A stretch of 64,000 bases of DNA, from NCBI RefSeq assembly GCF_001659605.2, contig NC_035173.2, positions 11,463,959 through 11,527,958 of the forward strand, written 5' to 3'. The translations under genes were made by a program, and so were the position numbers. Under the pieces are notes generated by a model. That model had not been told where the DNA came from. It did no database searches and saw nothing but the letters and a program-made list of their open reading frames with translations. Shown here piece by piece: positions 1 through 11,575 of the stretch. The DNA comes from Manihot esculenta. Lineage: Eukaryota > Streptophyta > Magnoliopsida > Malpighiales > Euphorbiaceae. Numbering within the stretch: position 1 is the first letter of the stretch; every line of letters begins with the position of its first letter.

Positions 1-892
1 TATGACCACACCCAAGTTGTATGATAAGAGTTACCATTAATTTAATTGATTCAATATCACTAATAGATCAAGGAAAATGATTTAGCAATGAGTAAGGATG
101 ACTTGTTCTATGCCTTATGCAAATCATAATATCTTATGGCAAAGGATTGCACTAATTCATTAGTAGAGTGATTTTCTGAGCAAATTTATAACTATTTAAT
201 TTGGATAATTATAATGTCTTGCTAGAGACCAATTATAATTTATGGACCTTAAAAATCTATTGCCAACATTAAATAGTCCTATAGGATCACACACGATGAA
301 ATTTGGACAAAGAGTATTTTGATCTTTTCTTATCGGACCATTAATAAGTGTTTTGTTTAAAACATTATCAATGGGCTCATGTGAATTTTGCTATATATTT
401 CTAGGCCCACTTAATGTGCCTTAAAGTCTGATATAATTAGTTAATTAAAAGGTTTAATTAATTAGTTAAAAAAAGAGAGAGAGTCCTAATAGGATTAGGA
501 ATTGTTTTAAAAAAGTTTATTTTGAATTAAATGCCAATATCTAATTGAATTTGAATTTAAATTAAATAAAAATTTTCTCTCTAGGTTTCCCACTCCCTTG
601 GCCGAATTAGAGTGCCTAAAATAGGAGAAAATAAAATCCTAATAGAACTCTGAAGATGTGGCTATATACAAGTGATGAAAAGGAGAAAGAAGTGTAAGCT
701 TCTTCCACCTCCTCTCTTTGGCCAAACCTCTTAGAGAAAAAAAAAAAAGATTTTTCTCCTACTGACTCTTAAGTTTTTAGCACTAAATACTAAAGGGATT
801 GAAAGAGATGAGATCTCCAATCCTCTACCTAAGCCGAATTCATAAAACCCAAAAGGAAGAGGTAAACATTCAAGGTGCTAGCACATTTCCTT
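1..892 (+). mobile_element. Element G, left part: decayed copia-like LTR (5' end outside window)
   Basis: This AT-rich stretch aligns, with much divergence, to the later part of the LTR of copia element I (45365-46851). Shared landmarks occur in the same order: the 'taatgtcttgctagag' block near 210, a 'gggtcacacac'-like block near 285, and the 'gctagcac' block near 877. The alignment resumes after element A, at 34481-34745, and ends there in TCCCAACA exactly as the I LTR does. I see no coding sequence. It is either a solo LTR or the end of a larger copia element; its start lies left of the window. It is much older than I. Confidence 0.7.
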
Positions 893-1218
893 TGTAATAC
901 CCGGCTAGACTCCGGTATCGGAATTCCTACCGTCCGGTGGAATCTCGGATGTCGGAAACCTCTAGAAGGGTAAAACCATGTTTTCATAAAATGTTTTAAT
1001 GTATTTTATGGTTTTAAGCAAGAAAGAAAATTGAGTTTTGAATGAAAAAGACCAAGGAGGCATTTCCAGGTTCGGCCGCCGAACATTGGATAGTTTAAAG
1101 GGGCAAGTTAGGCTTCCGAAAGTTTCAAAGGTTCGGCCGCCGAACCTCATGTTCGGCTGCCGAACTTGCATGAGTTTTAGAGGCACTTTAGTCTGCCGAA
1201 AGGTGGTCTGGCAGCCCC

Positions 1219-1226
1219 TATATAAG
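1219..1226 (+). promoter_or_regulatory. TATA-like box in A 5' LTR
   Basis: TATATAAG sits just downstream of the palindrome cluster and just upstream of the 'catggccgaaacgggc' block that is conserved after the TATA box in B and H. By position this is the Pol II promoter of the LTR. Activity is inferred only. Confidence 0.5.
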
Positions 1227-2310
1227 AGCTCCATGGCCGAAACGGGCGAGTTTTCTCCCCATTTTCGACCACGGTGAGTTCTTGCTCTCCCATGGTTCGC
1301 TTTTGATGTTTTTCCTCTAATCTTTCAAGTTTTAACAAGTTTTATCTTGGTTTGAAGATTTTTGAGCATAAAGAGCAAGTTGTGGAGCTTGGAGACCAAA
1401 GGAGTGAGATCTCTCCCATCTCCGAGTTAGATCGTCTTCCCTCTCGATCTTCAAGAGGTAAGAGTAGATCCATACTTCCTTTCATGTTTTAGTTGAGTTT
1501 CATGAAGTTTCTTGGGGTAGAAATGCATGTTTAGGTTATTGATTGAGTTTATGGGTTTATGTTGAGTTTTTGAGCAATGTGGGTTGGTTTTGCATGTTTG
1601 ATGTGTTGTAGTTGGGGTTTAGGATAGTTTGAAGCCCCTAGGAGCTTATGTATGTGTGTATGCATGTTGTAGAGTGAGGAAATGCTTATTGAATGAGTTG
1701 GGAGGCTTTTTGTGCATGTTAGAGGCTGAGTTTCTGCCTTTGGGAAGAACTCAGGTTCGGCAGCCGAAGGGACTTTCAGTCGCCGAACCTGCCTGTGGAG
1801 GCCGCCGAAAGTGCATGAGTTTCGTCTCTGGAGGGAACCTTCGGCCGCCGAAAGTGCATGACTTTCGGCTCTGGAGGGCCTTTCGGCCGCAGAACCTGCC
1901 GCCGAAAGTGCCCTGTCCAGCCTTCCTTTGCATGATTCCTATGGTTGTTTTAAGGTGTTTTAGGGGGTTTTTGGGGAGTATCTTAGAGTCATGTTTATGT
2001 ATGTTTGGTCCCTCATTTGAGTCCACTTGTGTAGGTTCGGACCCGAGGAACCGAGGACCCCAGCAGTGAGTTAGCTGCTTCCGAGTCTTGTCAGAGCTAG
2101 CCAGAGGTGAGTGGAACTAAACTTAATGTTTTAAATTGAGAAATTAAATGAAAGTTTTAGCATGATTCACACATCATGAATGCCATGAGATATATTAGGG
2201 TGTTGCATTAGAATTCACGAATATGTTGCATTGCATAATATGTTGTTGATGTGGATGAATGTTGAATGATCCATTAGCCCTCATATGTTATGACATGATG
2301 ATATGATATG

Positions 2311-2461
2311 GAAGTCCAGGCGTGCCTGCACTACGCCCCTGGCACTATGTAAGAGAAAGACCGGGTGTGGCCTGCACTACGCCCCCGGCACAATTGGTTA
2401 TGTATGATATGTTATGTATAAGAGAAAGACCAGGTGTGGCCTGCACTACGCCCCTGGCATG
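2311..2461 (+). repeat. Hairpin minisatellite in A 5' LTR (3 units)
   Basis: Three units each read GAC/GTC-stem-loop-stem-GCA. The stems are CCAGG..CCTGG in units 1 and 3 and CCGGG..CCCGG in unit 2, so both sides change together. Units are joined by 'atgtaagagaaaga'-type linkers. The same array, with other sequences and copy numbers, is found in the LTRs of B, H, E, F, S1 and D. Confidence 0.75.
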
Positions 2462-3107
2462 ACTGGAATATGTAGAGGGCTAAATGGTGACAAGTTCATC
2501 CTTGATGTGATTTGTCTGTGATGTGACGCATTCCATTATAGCATGTGTTTTAAATATTTTGTTATTCTGCTCACTGGGCTCTAGTAGCTCACCCCACTCC
2601 CTTAATCCCCCAGGTATGCAGGTACGGGATAGACCAGGAGGTCAAGAAGAGTAAAGTCATGGTCATGTAATAGCTAGTGGTGGACATGATAAATATTGAA
2701 ATGTAATGAATAGTATTAAATAGTTATGTAATGTAATGATGTTATTGAGGATTATAGTTGTGCTTGACCCTAGTATGTTGTTAATCTCTTTGTTTACATG
2801 ATCTTTTAAATGTAATGGTTTAATAATGTTATGTAAACCAAACTTAAATCATGTTATGTCACCCCATTGGAGTATTGATGAGGACTCCAAGGAGGGGTTA
2901 ATGTTTATGTTTATGATTAGTGCATGCACAGGTTGAGTTTGGTGATTGAATGAAAAGAAAAGTTCAAAATTTTTATGTATGTGTTGATCATGTATGGGAT
3001 TATACAGGTATTTAGGTAGTATGTCAGGCTTGCTACGGGTCCCGGCGGCCTTATGCCGATCTGGATCCTAGCACCGGTAGCGATCCGATTTTCGGGTCGT
3101 TACAGAT

Positions 3108-3120
3108 TAGTATCAAAGCC
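3108..3120 (+). other. Primer-binding site of A (mutated)
   Basis: TAGTATCAAAGCC lies 3 bp after the 5' LTR. It matches the 3' end complement of initiator tRNA-Met (TGGTATCAGAGCC, intact in B, F and H) except for two G-to-A changes, typical of decay at methylated cytosines on the other strand. Confidence 0.85.
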
Positions 3121-3376
3121 CTAGGTTCATATGGTCGGACCTAGAGTGTCGGGCTCATAGATATTCTAGAAGGTCAAGCACAATAGGAAAAATCATGTCC
3201 ACTAGGATAGGATGTAGAGTCCTGTCTTGAATGTTGATGTGAAATTCCATGATTTTATGCATGTGCATTAATGATATGCTATGTATGTGATGTATGTGAT
3301 GCGGGTTTATGTGTTTGCACATGAACCATTTGATGCCTAATGTTTATGTGATGTGTGCTGTTTTTCAGTAAACAGG

Positions 3377-4412
3377 ATGAGAGGAACTCGTCGATCTGCA
3401 CGATTGACTGGAGTACCACCAGAGGATGAGGGCATGAGTGCCCGTCCCCCTGCATTGCCAAGGGCAATGTTTAGCAGGTCTAGCAGGGAAAGAGCAGTGA
3501 GAGACCCTAGAAGGTCTTTGGATATGAACAGAAGCAGATCAGTAAGGGGAACAGTTCAAGGAGGAATGTCAGAGGATGTGGGGGATGATATGGATGTGGA
3601 CCAGAGGAGGGATGGCAGTCTTGGAGTGAGTATGTCGGAAGAGGGTATGGGAGAGTCCCAGGGAGGCACTCAGGCCTCAGGATTTGTTCAGCCACCCCAG
3701 TACCCACCCTTTTCTCAGAATCCTGGGTATTCGATGGGAGGTACATCGGATTACTCCAGCTTTAGCCCTTACCACTCACACATGCCATACCCACCATTCT
3801 ACCCACCATACCCACAGTACCCTATGTACCCACCCCCGTCTTTCTACCCAGGTACAGCAAACCCTACCCCAGGGGATGCTGCACCTCCTCCACCACTAGC
3901 AGCACCTGCTGTCCCAGAAATCCAAATGCCTAAACCTAGCTCATCTGGAGGGAGCAAGGTCAAGATGACCGACTACATGAAGCTGGGTGCTCCCCAATAT
4001 GAAACCGGTGATGACCCGTTTGTGTATCTGGAGAGGGTCAGAACGATTACAGATGAGATAGGAGCTGATGACAGTAGAGCCATTCAGATGGCTGGATTCA
4101 CACTAAAATGCAAGAAGGCCCGTGAGTGGTTCAAGAACTATGTGAACCCGAGATTGGATAGCCTATCATGGGAGGAGTTTGCAAATGAGTTTGCAGGATG
4201 GGCTTTCCCTGACAGTTCAAGGGAGTTGAAGATGATTGAATTTGAGCAGTTGAGGCAGACGAATGAGATGAGTATGGATGAGTATACAGACAGGTTTTTG
4301 GAGCTGTTGCCGTTTTCCGGGCAAAATCTGGATACAGATCAGAAGAAGTCAAGGAGGTGTATCATGAAGCTTCATTCCAGGTATTCGTCCCTGATTCAGC
4401 CAGCAGAGAGGG
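3377..4412 (+). pseudogene. gag: Element A gag, N-terminal part
   Basis: Encodes the N-terminal half of the capsid precursor. I chose the start at the ATG of [10 protein letters not shown] because it is the conserved methionine in A, B, F and H; upstream residues differ between copies. The order is a basic N-terminus, an acidic Met-rich linker, a Pro/Tyr-rich stretch (about residues 105-175) and the retrotransposon gag domain (motifs [13 protein letters not shown] and [20 protein letters not shown]). The frame is cut after the codons for QPAER by solo LTR S1. It resumes at 6734-6738, the second copy of target duplication GAGGG, with [16 protein letters not shown]. The frame is open up to the cut. 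Confidence 0.9.
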
Positions 4413-6733
4413 TGTAACGACCCGAAAATCGGACCGCTACCGGCGCTAGGATCCAGGTCGGCTTAAGGCCGTCGAGACCCGTAGCAAGCCTAACATGCAA
4501 TCTGACAACCTGTTTAATCCCATACATGATCAAGAAGATACATAAAAATTTAAAACTTTTCTTTCGTTCATACACCAAACTCAACCTGTGCATGCACTAT
4601 ACATAAACATAATCATAATCATGACCCCTCTTTGGGATCTCATCAATGCCCCAATGGGAAATACATCATACGTTGAGTTGGTTTGCATACTCATCATAAA
4701 ATATATAAGATCATGTATTAAAAGGGATATCTCATACATAAAGTCAAGCACAACCTCTAATCCTCAAAGTCATTACATGACTAAAACTGTACTTTTACAT
4801 AACATTAATACATTTATCATGTCCACACTATCTATTACATACACATGACTTCATTACTCTTATGGACCTCCTGGTCTACCCTGTACCTGCAATCCTGGGG
4901 AAAATGGGAGAGGGGTGAGCTACTAGAGCCCAGTGAGCAGAATAAAAAAAAACATTTAAATCATGTGGATCATGGAATGCGTCACATCATAGCTAATCAC
5001 ATCAAGGATGAACTTGTCACCAATAGCCCTCTACATAGTCCAACTGTGCCAGAACGTAGAATGGGTCCTGGTCTTTCCCTTACATAGCATAACATAACAG
5101 TGTCCAACTGTGCCAGAACGTAGAATGGGTCCTGGTCTTTCTCTTACATAGTGCCAACGAACGTAGAATGGGTCCCACTGGTCTTACATTCCGTACCATA
5201 CATATCACATCGTCATATCATAGATCGAGGGCTTTGGATCATCCAACGTTCATCCACATCAATCAACAATAAAGTATGCAATGCAACATATTCGTGAATT
5301 CTAATGCAAACAACCTAATACATCTCATGGCATTCATGATGCGTGAATCATGCTAAAAAGTCCATTATTTGCTTTAAAACATAATGAGTTATTCCACTCA
5401 CCTCTGGGTAGCTCTGACCAGACACTAGAGCAGCTAACTCACTGCTGGGGTCCTCGGTTCCTCGGGTCCGAACCTACACAGGTGGACTCAAATGAGGGAC
5501 CAAATTAACAAGAACATAACTCTAAACTACTCCCCAAAAACTCCCTAAAACATCATGAAACAATCATAGAAAAACATGCAAGAGAGGGCTGGACAGGGCA
5601 CTTTCGGCGGCAGGTTCGGCGGCCGAAAGTCCCTCCAGAGCCGAAAGTCAGGCAGGTTCGGCGGCACCTTCGGCGGCCGAAACTCCCAGACAGAGACGAA
5701 ACTCATGCATGTTCGGCGGCACTTTCGGCGGCCGAAACTCCCAGACAGAGACGAAAGTCCTCTTTCGGGGGCAAGCTTCGGCAGCCGAAGGCTGCCTCCA
5801 CAAGCATGTTCGGCGGCCGAAAGTTCCTTCGGCTGCCGAACCTGGTTTCTCCCTTAGTGGCAGAAACTCAGCTCTTCAATGCACAATGCCTCCAAAACTA
5901 CCCAATCATGCATAAACCTATTCTATAACATTCCCAAACATGCATAAACAAGCATACAAGTTCCTAGGGGCATCAAACCAACAAAAACCCCCCACTACAA
6001 CACAACAAGCAACTCACATTGTTCATAAACACATATAAAACCCATAAACCTAACCATGAGTTAAACATGCATTCTACCCCATAGATCTACTTAAAACTTG
6101 CTTAAAACATGCAATGAGCTTAAGATCGGCTCTTACCTCGTGGAGATCGAGAGAGAGACGACCTAACTCGGAGATGGGAGGGGTTGAGTTCCCTTGAACC
6201 TCAAAGCTCCAAAACTTTGCTCAAAGCTTGAAAATCTTCAAAACAAAGTAAAAACTCATGAAAATCGAGTAGGATTGGAAGAAAAGAACTCAAGATCGGT
6301 GAGGAACGGCGGAGGACTCACCTTGGCCGAAAATGGGGAAAAAAGCTCGCCCGTTTTCGGCTAAGGTACCCTTTTATAGTGGCTGGCAGGCCACGTTCGG
6401 GGGCCGAACGTGCCTCCGCATGCATGCCATGTTCGGCGGCCGAACTTAAGGTTCGGCGGCCGAACCTGGACTTTCCTCACTTATGCTTTCGGGGGCCTAA
6501 AGGCGCTCCCAAAGGCATGCATGTTCGGCGGCCGAACTTGAGGTTCGGCGGCCGAACCTGAGTTTTCCTCCAAGGTTGTTTTTATGCAAAAACTCATTTC
6601 CATTTTACTTAAAACCATGAAATACCTTAAAACATTTTATGAAAACATGTTTCTACCCTACTAGAGGCTTCCGACATTCGAGATTCCACCGGACGGTAGG
6701 AATTCCGATACCGGAGTCTAGCCGGGTATTACA
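4413..6733 (-). mobile_element. Solo LTR S1 (2321 bp, reverse) in A gag
   Basis: Read on the minus strand it starts TGTAATACCCGG (right end) and finishes TCGTTACA (left end, TGTAACGACCCG on +). Perfect 5-bp duplications GAGGG flank it (4408-4412 and 6734-6738). There is no internal region, so it is the product of LTR-LTR recombination after insertion. It contains the TTCGGC-N-GCCGAA clusters (5600-5850 and 6395-6560), a minus-strand TATA box near 6370-6378 and the hairpin minisatellite (about 5040-5190). It is close to the D LTR subfamily. Confidence 0.95.
6370..6378 (-). promoter_or_regulatory. TATA box in S1 (minus)
   Basis: Minus-strand TATAAAAGG between the palindrome cluster and the 'ggccgaaaacgggc'-like block, the same arrangement as in B and H. 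Any transcript would run leftward, antisense to the gag fragment of A. Confidence 0.5.
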
Positions 6734-9091
6734 GAGGGAGAGTTTCCACGCCATTGTGGATATGGCTCGGAGGATGGAGGCTAGTCCAATCATAGAAGGG
6801 AAAGTCAAGCAGTCAGTGGCACAGCCTTCTGGTTTCAAGACCCCAGGTGGGGGAAGGTTAGACCCTTCTTCTCTGAGTTCAGGCAGTAAGAAGTGGGACA
6901 GAGGCCCCAAGAAGTCAAAGAAGAATAAGTTCTGGAGTAAGATCAAGTCAGGTCTGGGATTAGGAGGTGGCTCGAGCTCAGGTGCAGATAATGCAGTATG
7001 CAGGAAGTGTGGGAAGCCGCACAAGGGAGTATGTCTGGTTGGGACGACAGCCTGCTTCAGATGTGGGCAGGAGGGACACATGGCTCAGGAGTGTCCTAGA
7101 GCAACTTTTATGGCACAGTCTCAGCCGACAGCTTCTGGTAGTGTGGCACAGCCAGTAGCTCCAGCCGCGACTCAGGCTAGTGGCAGAGGCAGAGGGAGAG
7201 GGGCAGCCTCTTCTTTAGCGGGTTTCAGAGGTGAAGGTCCATCAGCCCCAGCACGGATCTTCACAATGACACAGCAGGAGGCAAATGCATCGAACACCGT
7301 GGTGGCAGGTAATCTCATCATTGGTTGCTCAGATGTTTATGCCTTAATGGACCTTGGTGCATCTCATTCTTTCATTGCTCCGAGGGCCGTCGAGAGGTTG
7401 GGTTTGATGGTCTCTGGGTTAGAGTGTCTTCTATGGGTCAGTGGACCCAAGTGTGACCCATCAGTGGCAGAGTCAGTCTGCCAGTGTAGTCCAATTTTTG
7501 TGAAGGGAAGATGCCTTTCTGCCGACCTTGTGGTTCTAGATTTGACAGATTTTGACGTCATTCTAGGGATGGATTGGCTATCTACCCATGGTGCTACCTT
7601 GGATTGCAGAGACAAGGTAGTCAGGTTCAGATGTCAGGATGGGTCAGAGGTTGTCTTCAGAGGAGACAGGGGGAGTACACCTAGAGGTTTGATATCAGCC
7701 TTTCAGGCTCGTAGGCTACTCAGGAGGGGTTGTCAGGGTTTTCTAGCTCATGTGAGAGAGTTGGATAGTCAGGTCAGAGAGCCCGTCTCAGTGCCCGTGG
7801 TCAGAGAGTTCTTAGATGTTTTCCCAGACGAGCTGCCACGTTTACCACCTGCTAGGGAGATAGAGTTCAAAATTGAGTTGATGCCTGGAACTGGACCGAT
7901 CTCTATTCCTCCCTACAGAATGGCACCAACAGAACTGAAGGAGCTTAAGGAGCAGTTGCAAGAGTTGGTAGATAGAGGCTTCATCCGATCGAGTACCTCA
8001 CCTTGGGGTGCTCCAGTGTTATTTGTGAAAAAGAAGGATGAATCTCTCAGACTTTGTATCGACTACAGGCAGTTGAACAAAGTCACTACCAAGAATAAGT
8101 AACCGTTGCCAAGGATCGACGATCTATTCGACCAGCTAGCAGGAGCGGGTTGTTTCCCCAAGATAGATCTGCGATCTGAGTACCATCAGCTGAGGATAAG
8201 AGAAGAGGATGTACCGAACACAGCATTCAGGACCAGATATGGGCACTATGAGTTCCTTGTGATGCCGTTCGGGTTAACCAACGCCCCTGCAACATTCATG
8301 GATCTCATGAACAGAGTATTTAGCCAATACCTGGATCACTTCGTTATTGTCTTCATAGATGATATCTTAGTGTATTCCAGGAATGCAGAGGAGCATGTCC
8401 ATCATCTGAGGTTGGTTTTGCAGACCTTGAGGGAACACGGCTTGTATGCCAAGTTCTCCAAGTGTGAGTTCTGGCTGAGGAGCATTTCATTCTTGGGGGA
8501 TGTAGTGTCTGAAAATGGAATCGAGGTAGACCCCAAAAAAGTGGAAGTTGTAGCTAACTGGCCTAGACCCACTACAGTGACAGAGATCAAGAGCTTCTTG
8601 GGTTTGGCAGGTTACTACAGGAGGTTCGTCCAGGACTTCTCTAAGATTGTAGCTCCTATGACCAGACTGACTAAGAAGAACCAGAGTTTGTGTGGACCGA
8701 CCAGTGTGAGGAGAGCTTTGAGGAGCTAAAGAAGAGGTTGACTTCAGTACCAGTGTTAGCTCTGCCATCTAGTAATGAAGACTTTTCAGTCTATTGTGAT
8801 GCGTCCCGTGTGGGACTGGGTTGTGTGCTAATGCAGAATGAAAGGGTGATTGCTTATGCTTCTAGGCAGCTGAAGAAGCACGAGTTGAATTACCCTACAC
8901 ATGACCTAGAGATGGCAGCAGTAATCTTTGCACTCAAGATGTGGAGGCATTACATTTATGGGATAAAATGTGAGATCTTCACAGATCATAAAAGCCTGCA
9001 GTACATTCTAAGTCAGAGAGAGCTGAATTTGAGGCAGAGAAGATGGGTAGAACTGCTTAGTGACTATGATTGCAAGATTCAGTACCATCCG
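6734..9091 (+). pseudogene. pol: Element A gag-pol: gag C-terminus, protease, RT, start of RNase H
   Basis: Continues gag after S1. In order: CCHC zinc knuckle ([14 protein letters not shown], near 7051), RG-rich linker, aspartic protease ([11 protein letters not shown], near 7341; usual P replaced by L), reverse transcriptase ([10 protein letters not shown] near 8055, FIDDILVYS near 8353) and RNase H ([13 protein letters not shown] near 8980). Defects: a TAA stop at 8101-8103 where B and H have Tyr, and a 1-base deletion near 8686 that shifts the frame between RT and RNase H. The frame is cut at 9091 by element B and resumes at 20579. It is dead as a polyprotein. Confidence 0.92.
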
Positions 9092-11305
9092 TGTAATACC
9101 CGGCTAGACTCCGATATCGGGATTCCTACCGTCCGGTGGAATCTCGAATGTCGGAAACCTCTAGAAGGGTAAAACCATGTTTTCATAAAATGTTTTGATT
9201 GTATTTTATGGTTTTAAATGAAAATAAATCCAAGTTTTGAGTGGAGAGGGCTTTGGAGACTTTGCCAGGTTTGGCCGCCGAAAGTCATGTTCGGCCGCCG
9301 AACGTGAGGAGGTTTTGGGAGCGCTTTAGGCCTCCGAAAGCCTTATTTGAATCAGCCAAGGTTCGGCCGCCGAACCTCATGTTCGGCCGCCGAACCTCAT
9401 ATTCGGCCGCCGAACTTGCATGCGCTGTGGGGGCACATTAGGCCGCCGAAAGGTGGTAAGGACAGCCCTATAAAAGGACCCCATGGCCGAAACGGGCAAG
9501 CTTTTTTTCCCGTTTTCGGCCAAGGTGAGTTCTCCACCGCCCCTCCTCTGTTTTGAGCTTCTCCCTTCGAGATTTCATGTTTTTCTTATGAGTTTTCATC
9601 TTGTTTTGAAGATTTTCGAGTTTAAAGCGAGTTTTGGAGCTTTGAGGTTCAAGAACTCAAATCTCTCCCATCTTCGAGCTAGGGTCGTTTTCCCCTCGAT
9701 CTTCAAGAGGTAAGGGCCGATCTTGAGCTCACTATATATATTTAACAAGTTTTAAGTTGATTCTTGAAGTAGAAATGCATGTGTAGGGTTTTATGAGTTT
9801 TTGGGTTTTTGTTGGATTTGTGTTGTAGATGGGGTTTTAGATGGTTTGAAGCCCCTAGGAGCTTGTATGCTTGAGTATGTGTGTTGTAGAATAGGTTTAT
9901 GCATGATTGGAAGTTTTGGAGGCAAATGTGCATAGAGGAGCCAAGTTTCTGCCCTTTGGCAGAAACCAGGTTCGGCAGCCAAAGGACTTTCGGCCGCCGA
10001 ACATGGCTGGGGAGGCAAGCCTTTCGGCTGCCGAAGCCTGCCCCCGAAAGGAGACTTTCGTCTCTGTCTGGGAGTTTCGGCCGCCGAAGGTGCCGCCGAA
10101 CCTGCCTGACTTTCGGCTCTGGAGAGACTTTCGGCCGCCGAACCTGCCGCCGAAAGTGCCCTGTTCAGCCTTCCTTTGCATGTTTTTGCATGATTATTTT
10201 GAGGTGTTTTAGGGGGTTTTTGGGGGATGTTTTTAGAGTTATGTTCTAGTTGTTTGGTCCCTCATTTGAGTCCACCTGTGTAGGTTCGGACCCGAGGAAC
10301 CGAGGACCCCAGCAGTGAGTCAGCTGCTTCAGTCATTGTCAGTAGAGCTTCAGCCAGAGGTGAGTAGAATAAACCTTTACGATTTAAAGCAAATAAATTA
10401 TAAAGTTTTTAGCATGTTCATGCATCATGAATGCCATGTGATGAATTAGGTTGTTTGCATTAGAATTCACGAATATGTTGCATTGCATTTATGATGTTGA
10501 TGTGGATTGGTTATTGGATGATCCTTTAGTCCTCATATGGTATGATGATGTTACGGCATGATATGGTATGGAAGTCCAAGTTGTACCCATTCTACGTCCC
10601 TGGCACATTGGAATGTTATGATATGTTATGTTAAGAGAAAGACCGGTTGTACCCATTCTACGTCCCGGCACTTTGGAATGTAGAGGACTATTGGTGACAA
10701 TACCATCCGAGATGTGATTTGTTGTGATGTGTTGCATTACATGATGGCATGAGAATTTAAATGTTGTTTTTCATTATTCTGCTCACTGGGCTCTTGTAGC
10801 TCACCCCTCTCCCTTAACCCCCAGGCTTGCAGGTGCAGGGTAGACCAGGAGGTCAGCAAGAGTAATGAAGTCTTGTGTATGTAATAGCTAGAATGTGGAC
10901 ATGACAAATTGTATAATGATGTAGAGTTGTGAATAGTTATGTAATGTAATGACATTGAGGATTAGAGATTGTGCTTGACACTATGTGTATGGTATCCCTT
11001 TTAATACATGATCTATGATGTAGATGTAAACCAACTCAACACATGTTATGCCACCCATTGGGGGCATTGATGAGATCCCACAGAGGGGTCAAGGTTATGG
11101 TTATGTTTATGTTTAGTGCATGTATAGGTTGAGTTTGGTGTATGAGAAAATGTATGAAAGAAAAGTTTTAATTTTTATGTATATTGTTGATCATGTATGG
11201 GATTAAACAGGTTTACAGGTTATGTCAGGCTTGCTATGGGTCCCGGCGGCCTTAAGCCGATCTGGATCCTAGTGCCGGTAGCGGTCCGATTTTCGGGTCG
11301 TTACA
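9092..11305 (+). repeat. Element B 5' LTR (2214 bp)
   Basis: TGTAATACCCGG to TCGTTACA. It carries palindrome clusters at 9270-9450 and 9970-10160, a TATA box, splice-donor-like sites GTGAGT at 9525, GTAAGG at 9710 and GTGAGT at 10360, and a two-unit hairpin minisatellite (about 10572-10675). Relative to the 3' LTR it has one extra 20-bp palindrome unit near 9395. It lacks an 18-bp repeat near 10120 and one 46-bp minisatellite unit. Confidence 0.95.
9469..9477 (+). promoter_or_regulatory. TATA box in B 5' LTR
   Basis: TATAAAAGG after the palindrome cluster, followed by the conserved block with the inverted pair GGCCGAAACGGG / CCCGTTTTCGGCC. It is the likely Pol II core promoter that starts the R region. 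Confidence 0.65.
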
Positions 11306-11308
11306 GAA

Positions 11309-11321
11309 TGGTATCAGAGCC
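11309..11321 (+). other. Primer-binding site of B (initiator tRNA-Met)
   Basis: TGGTATCAGAGCC lies 3 bp after the LTR end, the usual spacing in this family. It is complementary to the 3' end of plant initiator tRNA-Met, which primes minus-strand DNA synthesis. Confidence 0.92.
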
Positions 11322-11575
11322 CTAGGTTCATATGGTCGGACCTAGAGTGTCGGGCTCATAGATGTTATAGAAGGTCAAGCACAATAGGAAGATCATGTCC
11401 ACTAGGATAGGATGTGGAGTCCTGTCTTGTTTGACGATGTGAAATGCCATGATTTTATACATGTGCATTAATGCTATGATATGAATGATATGTATGTGAT
11501 GAGGGTTCATATGTGCCCACATGAACCATATGATGCTAATGTTTGCTTGTTATGTGCTGCCTTTCAGAAAACAGG

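Larger units (their letters stand above)
893..3104 (+). repeat. Element A 5' LTR (2212 bp)
   Basis: Begins TGTAATACCCGG and ends TCGTTACA, so TGTAA/TTACA terminal inverted repeats are present. A cluster of TTCGGC-N-GCCGAA palindromes lies at 1068-1165 and again at 1750-1910. A TATA-like box (TATATAAG, 1219-1226) follows the first cluster. Splice-donor-like GTGAGT/GTAAGA sites are at 1274, 1458 and 2107. A hairpin-forming minisatellite occupies about 2311-2461. Compared with the 3' LTR it has lost about 57 bp among the palindromic repeats near 1800 but keeps the promoter segment that the 3' LTR lost. Confidence 0.93.

Noticed and set aside
1629..2069. ORFs of 60-170 codons inside the Tekay LTRs (also at 9899, 19108, 23158, 33070, 43997, 59714)
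   Set aside because: They follow the TTCGGCNGCCGAA repeats (RPPK, AAES and GGRK motifs in different frames), occur on both strands and shift between LTR copies, so they are not conserved proteins.
11309..11321. tRNA-like sequence
   Set aside because: Only the 13-base primer-binding complement of initiator tRNA-Met is present, at the LTR edge; there is no cloverleaf.
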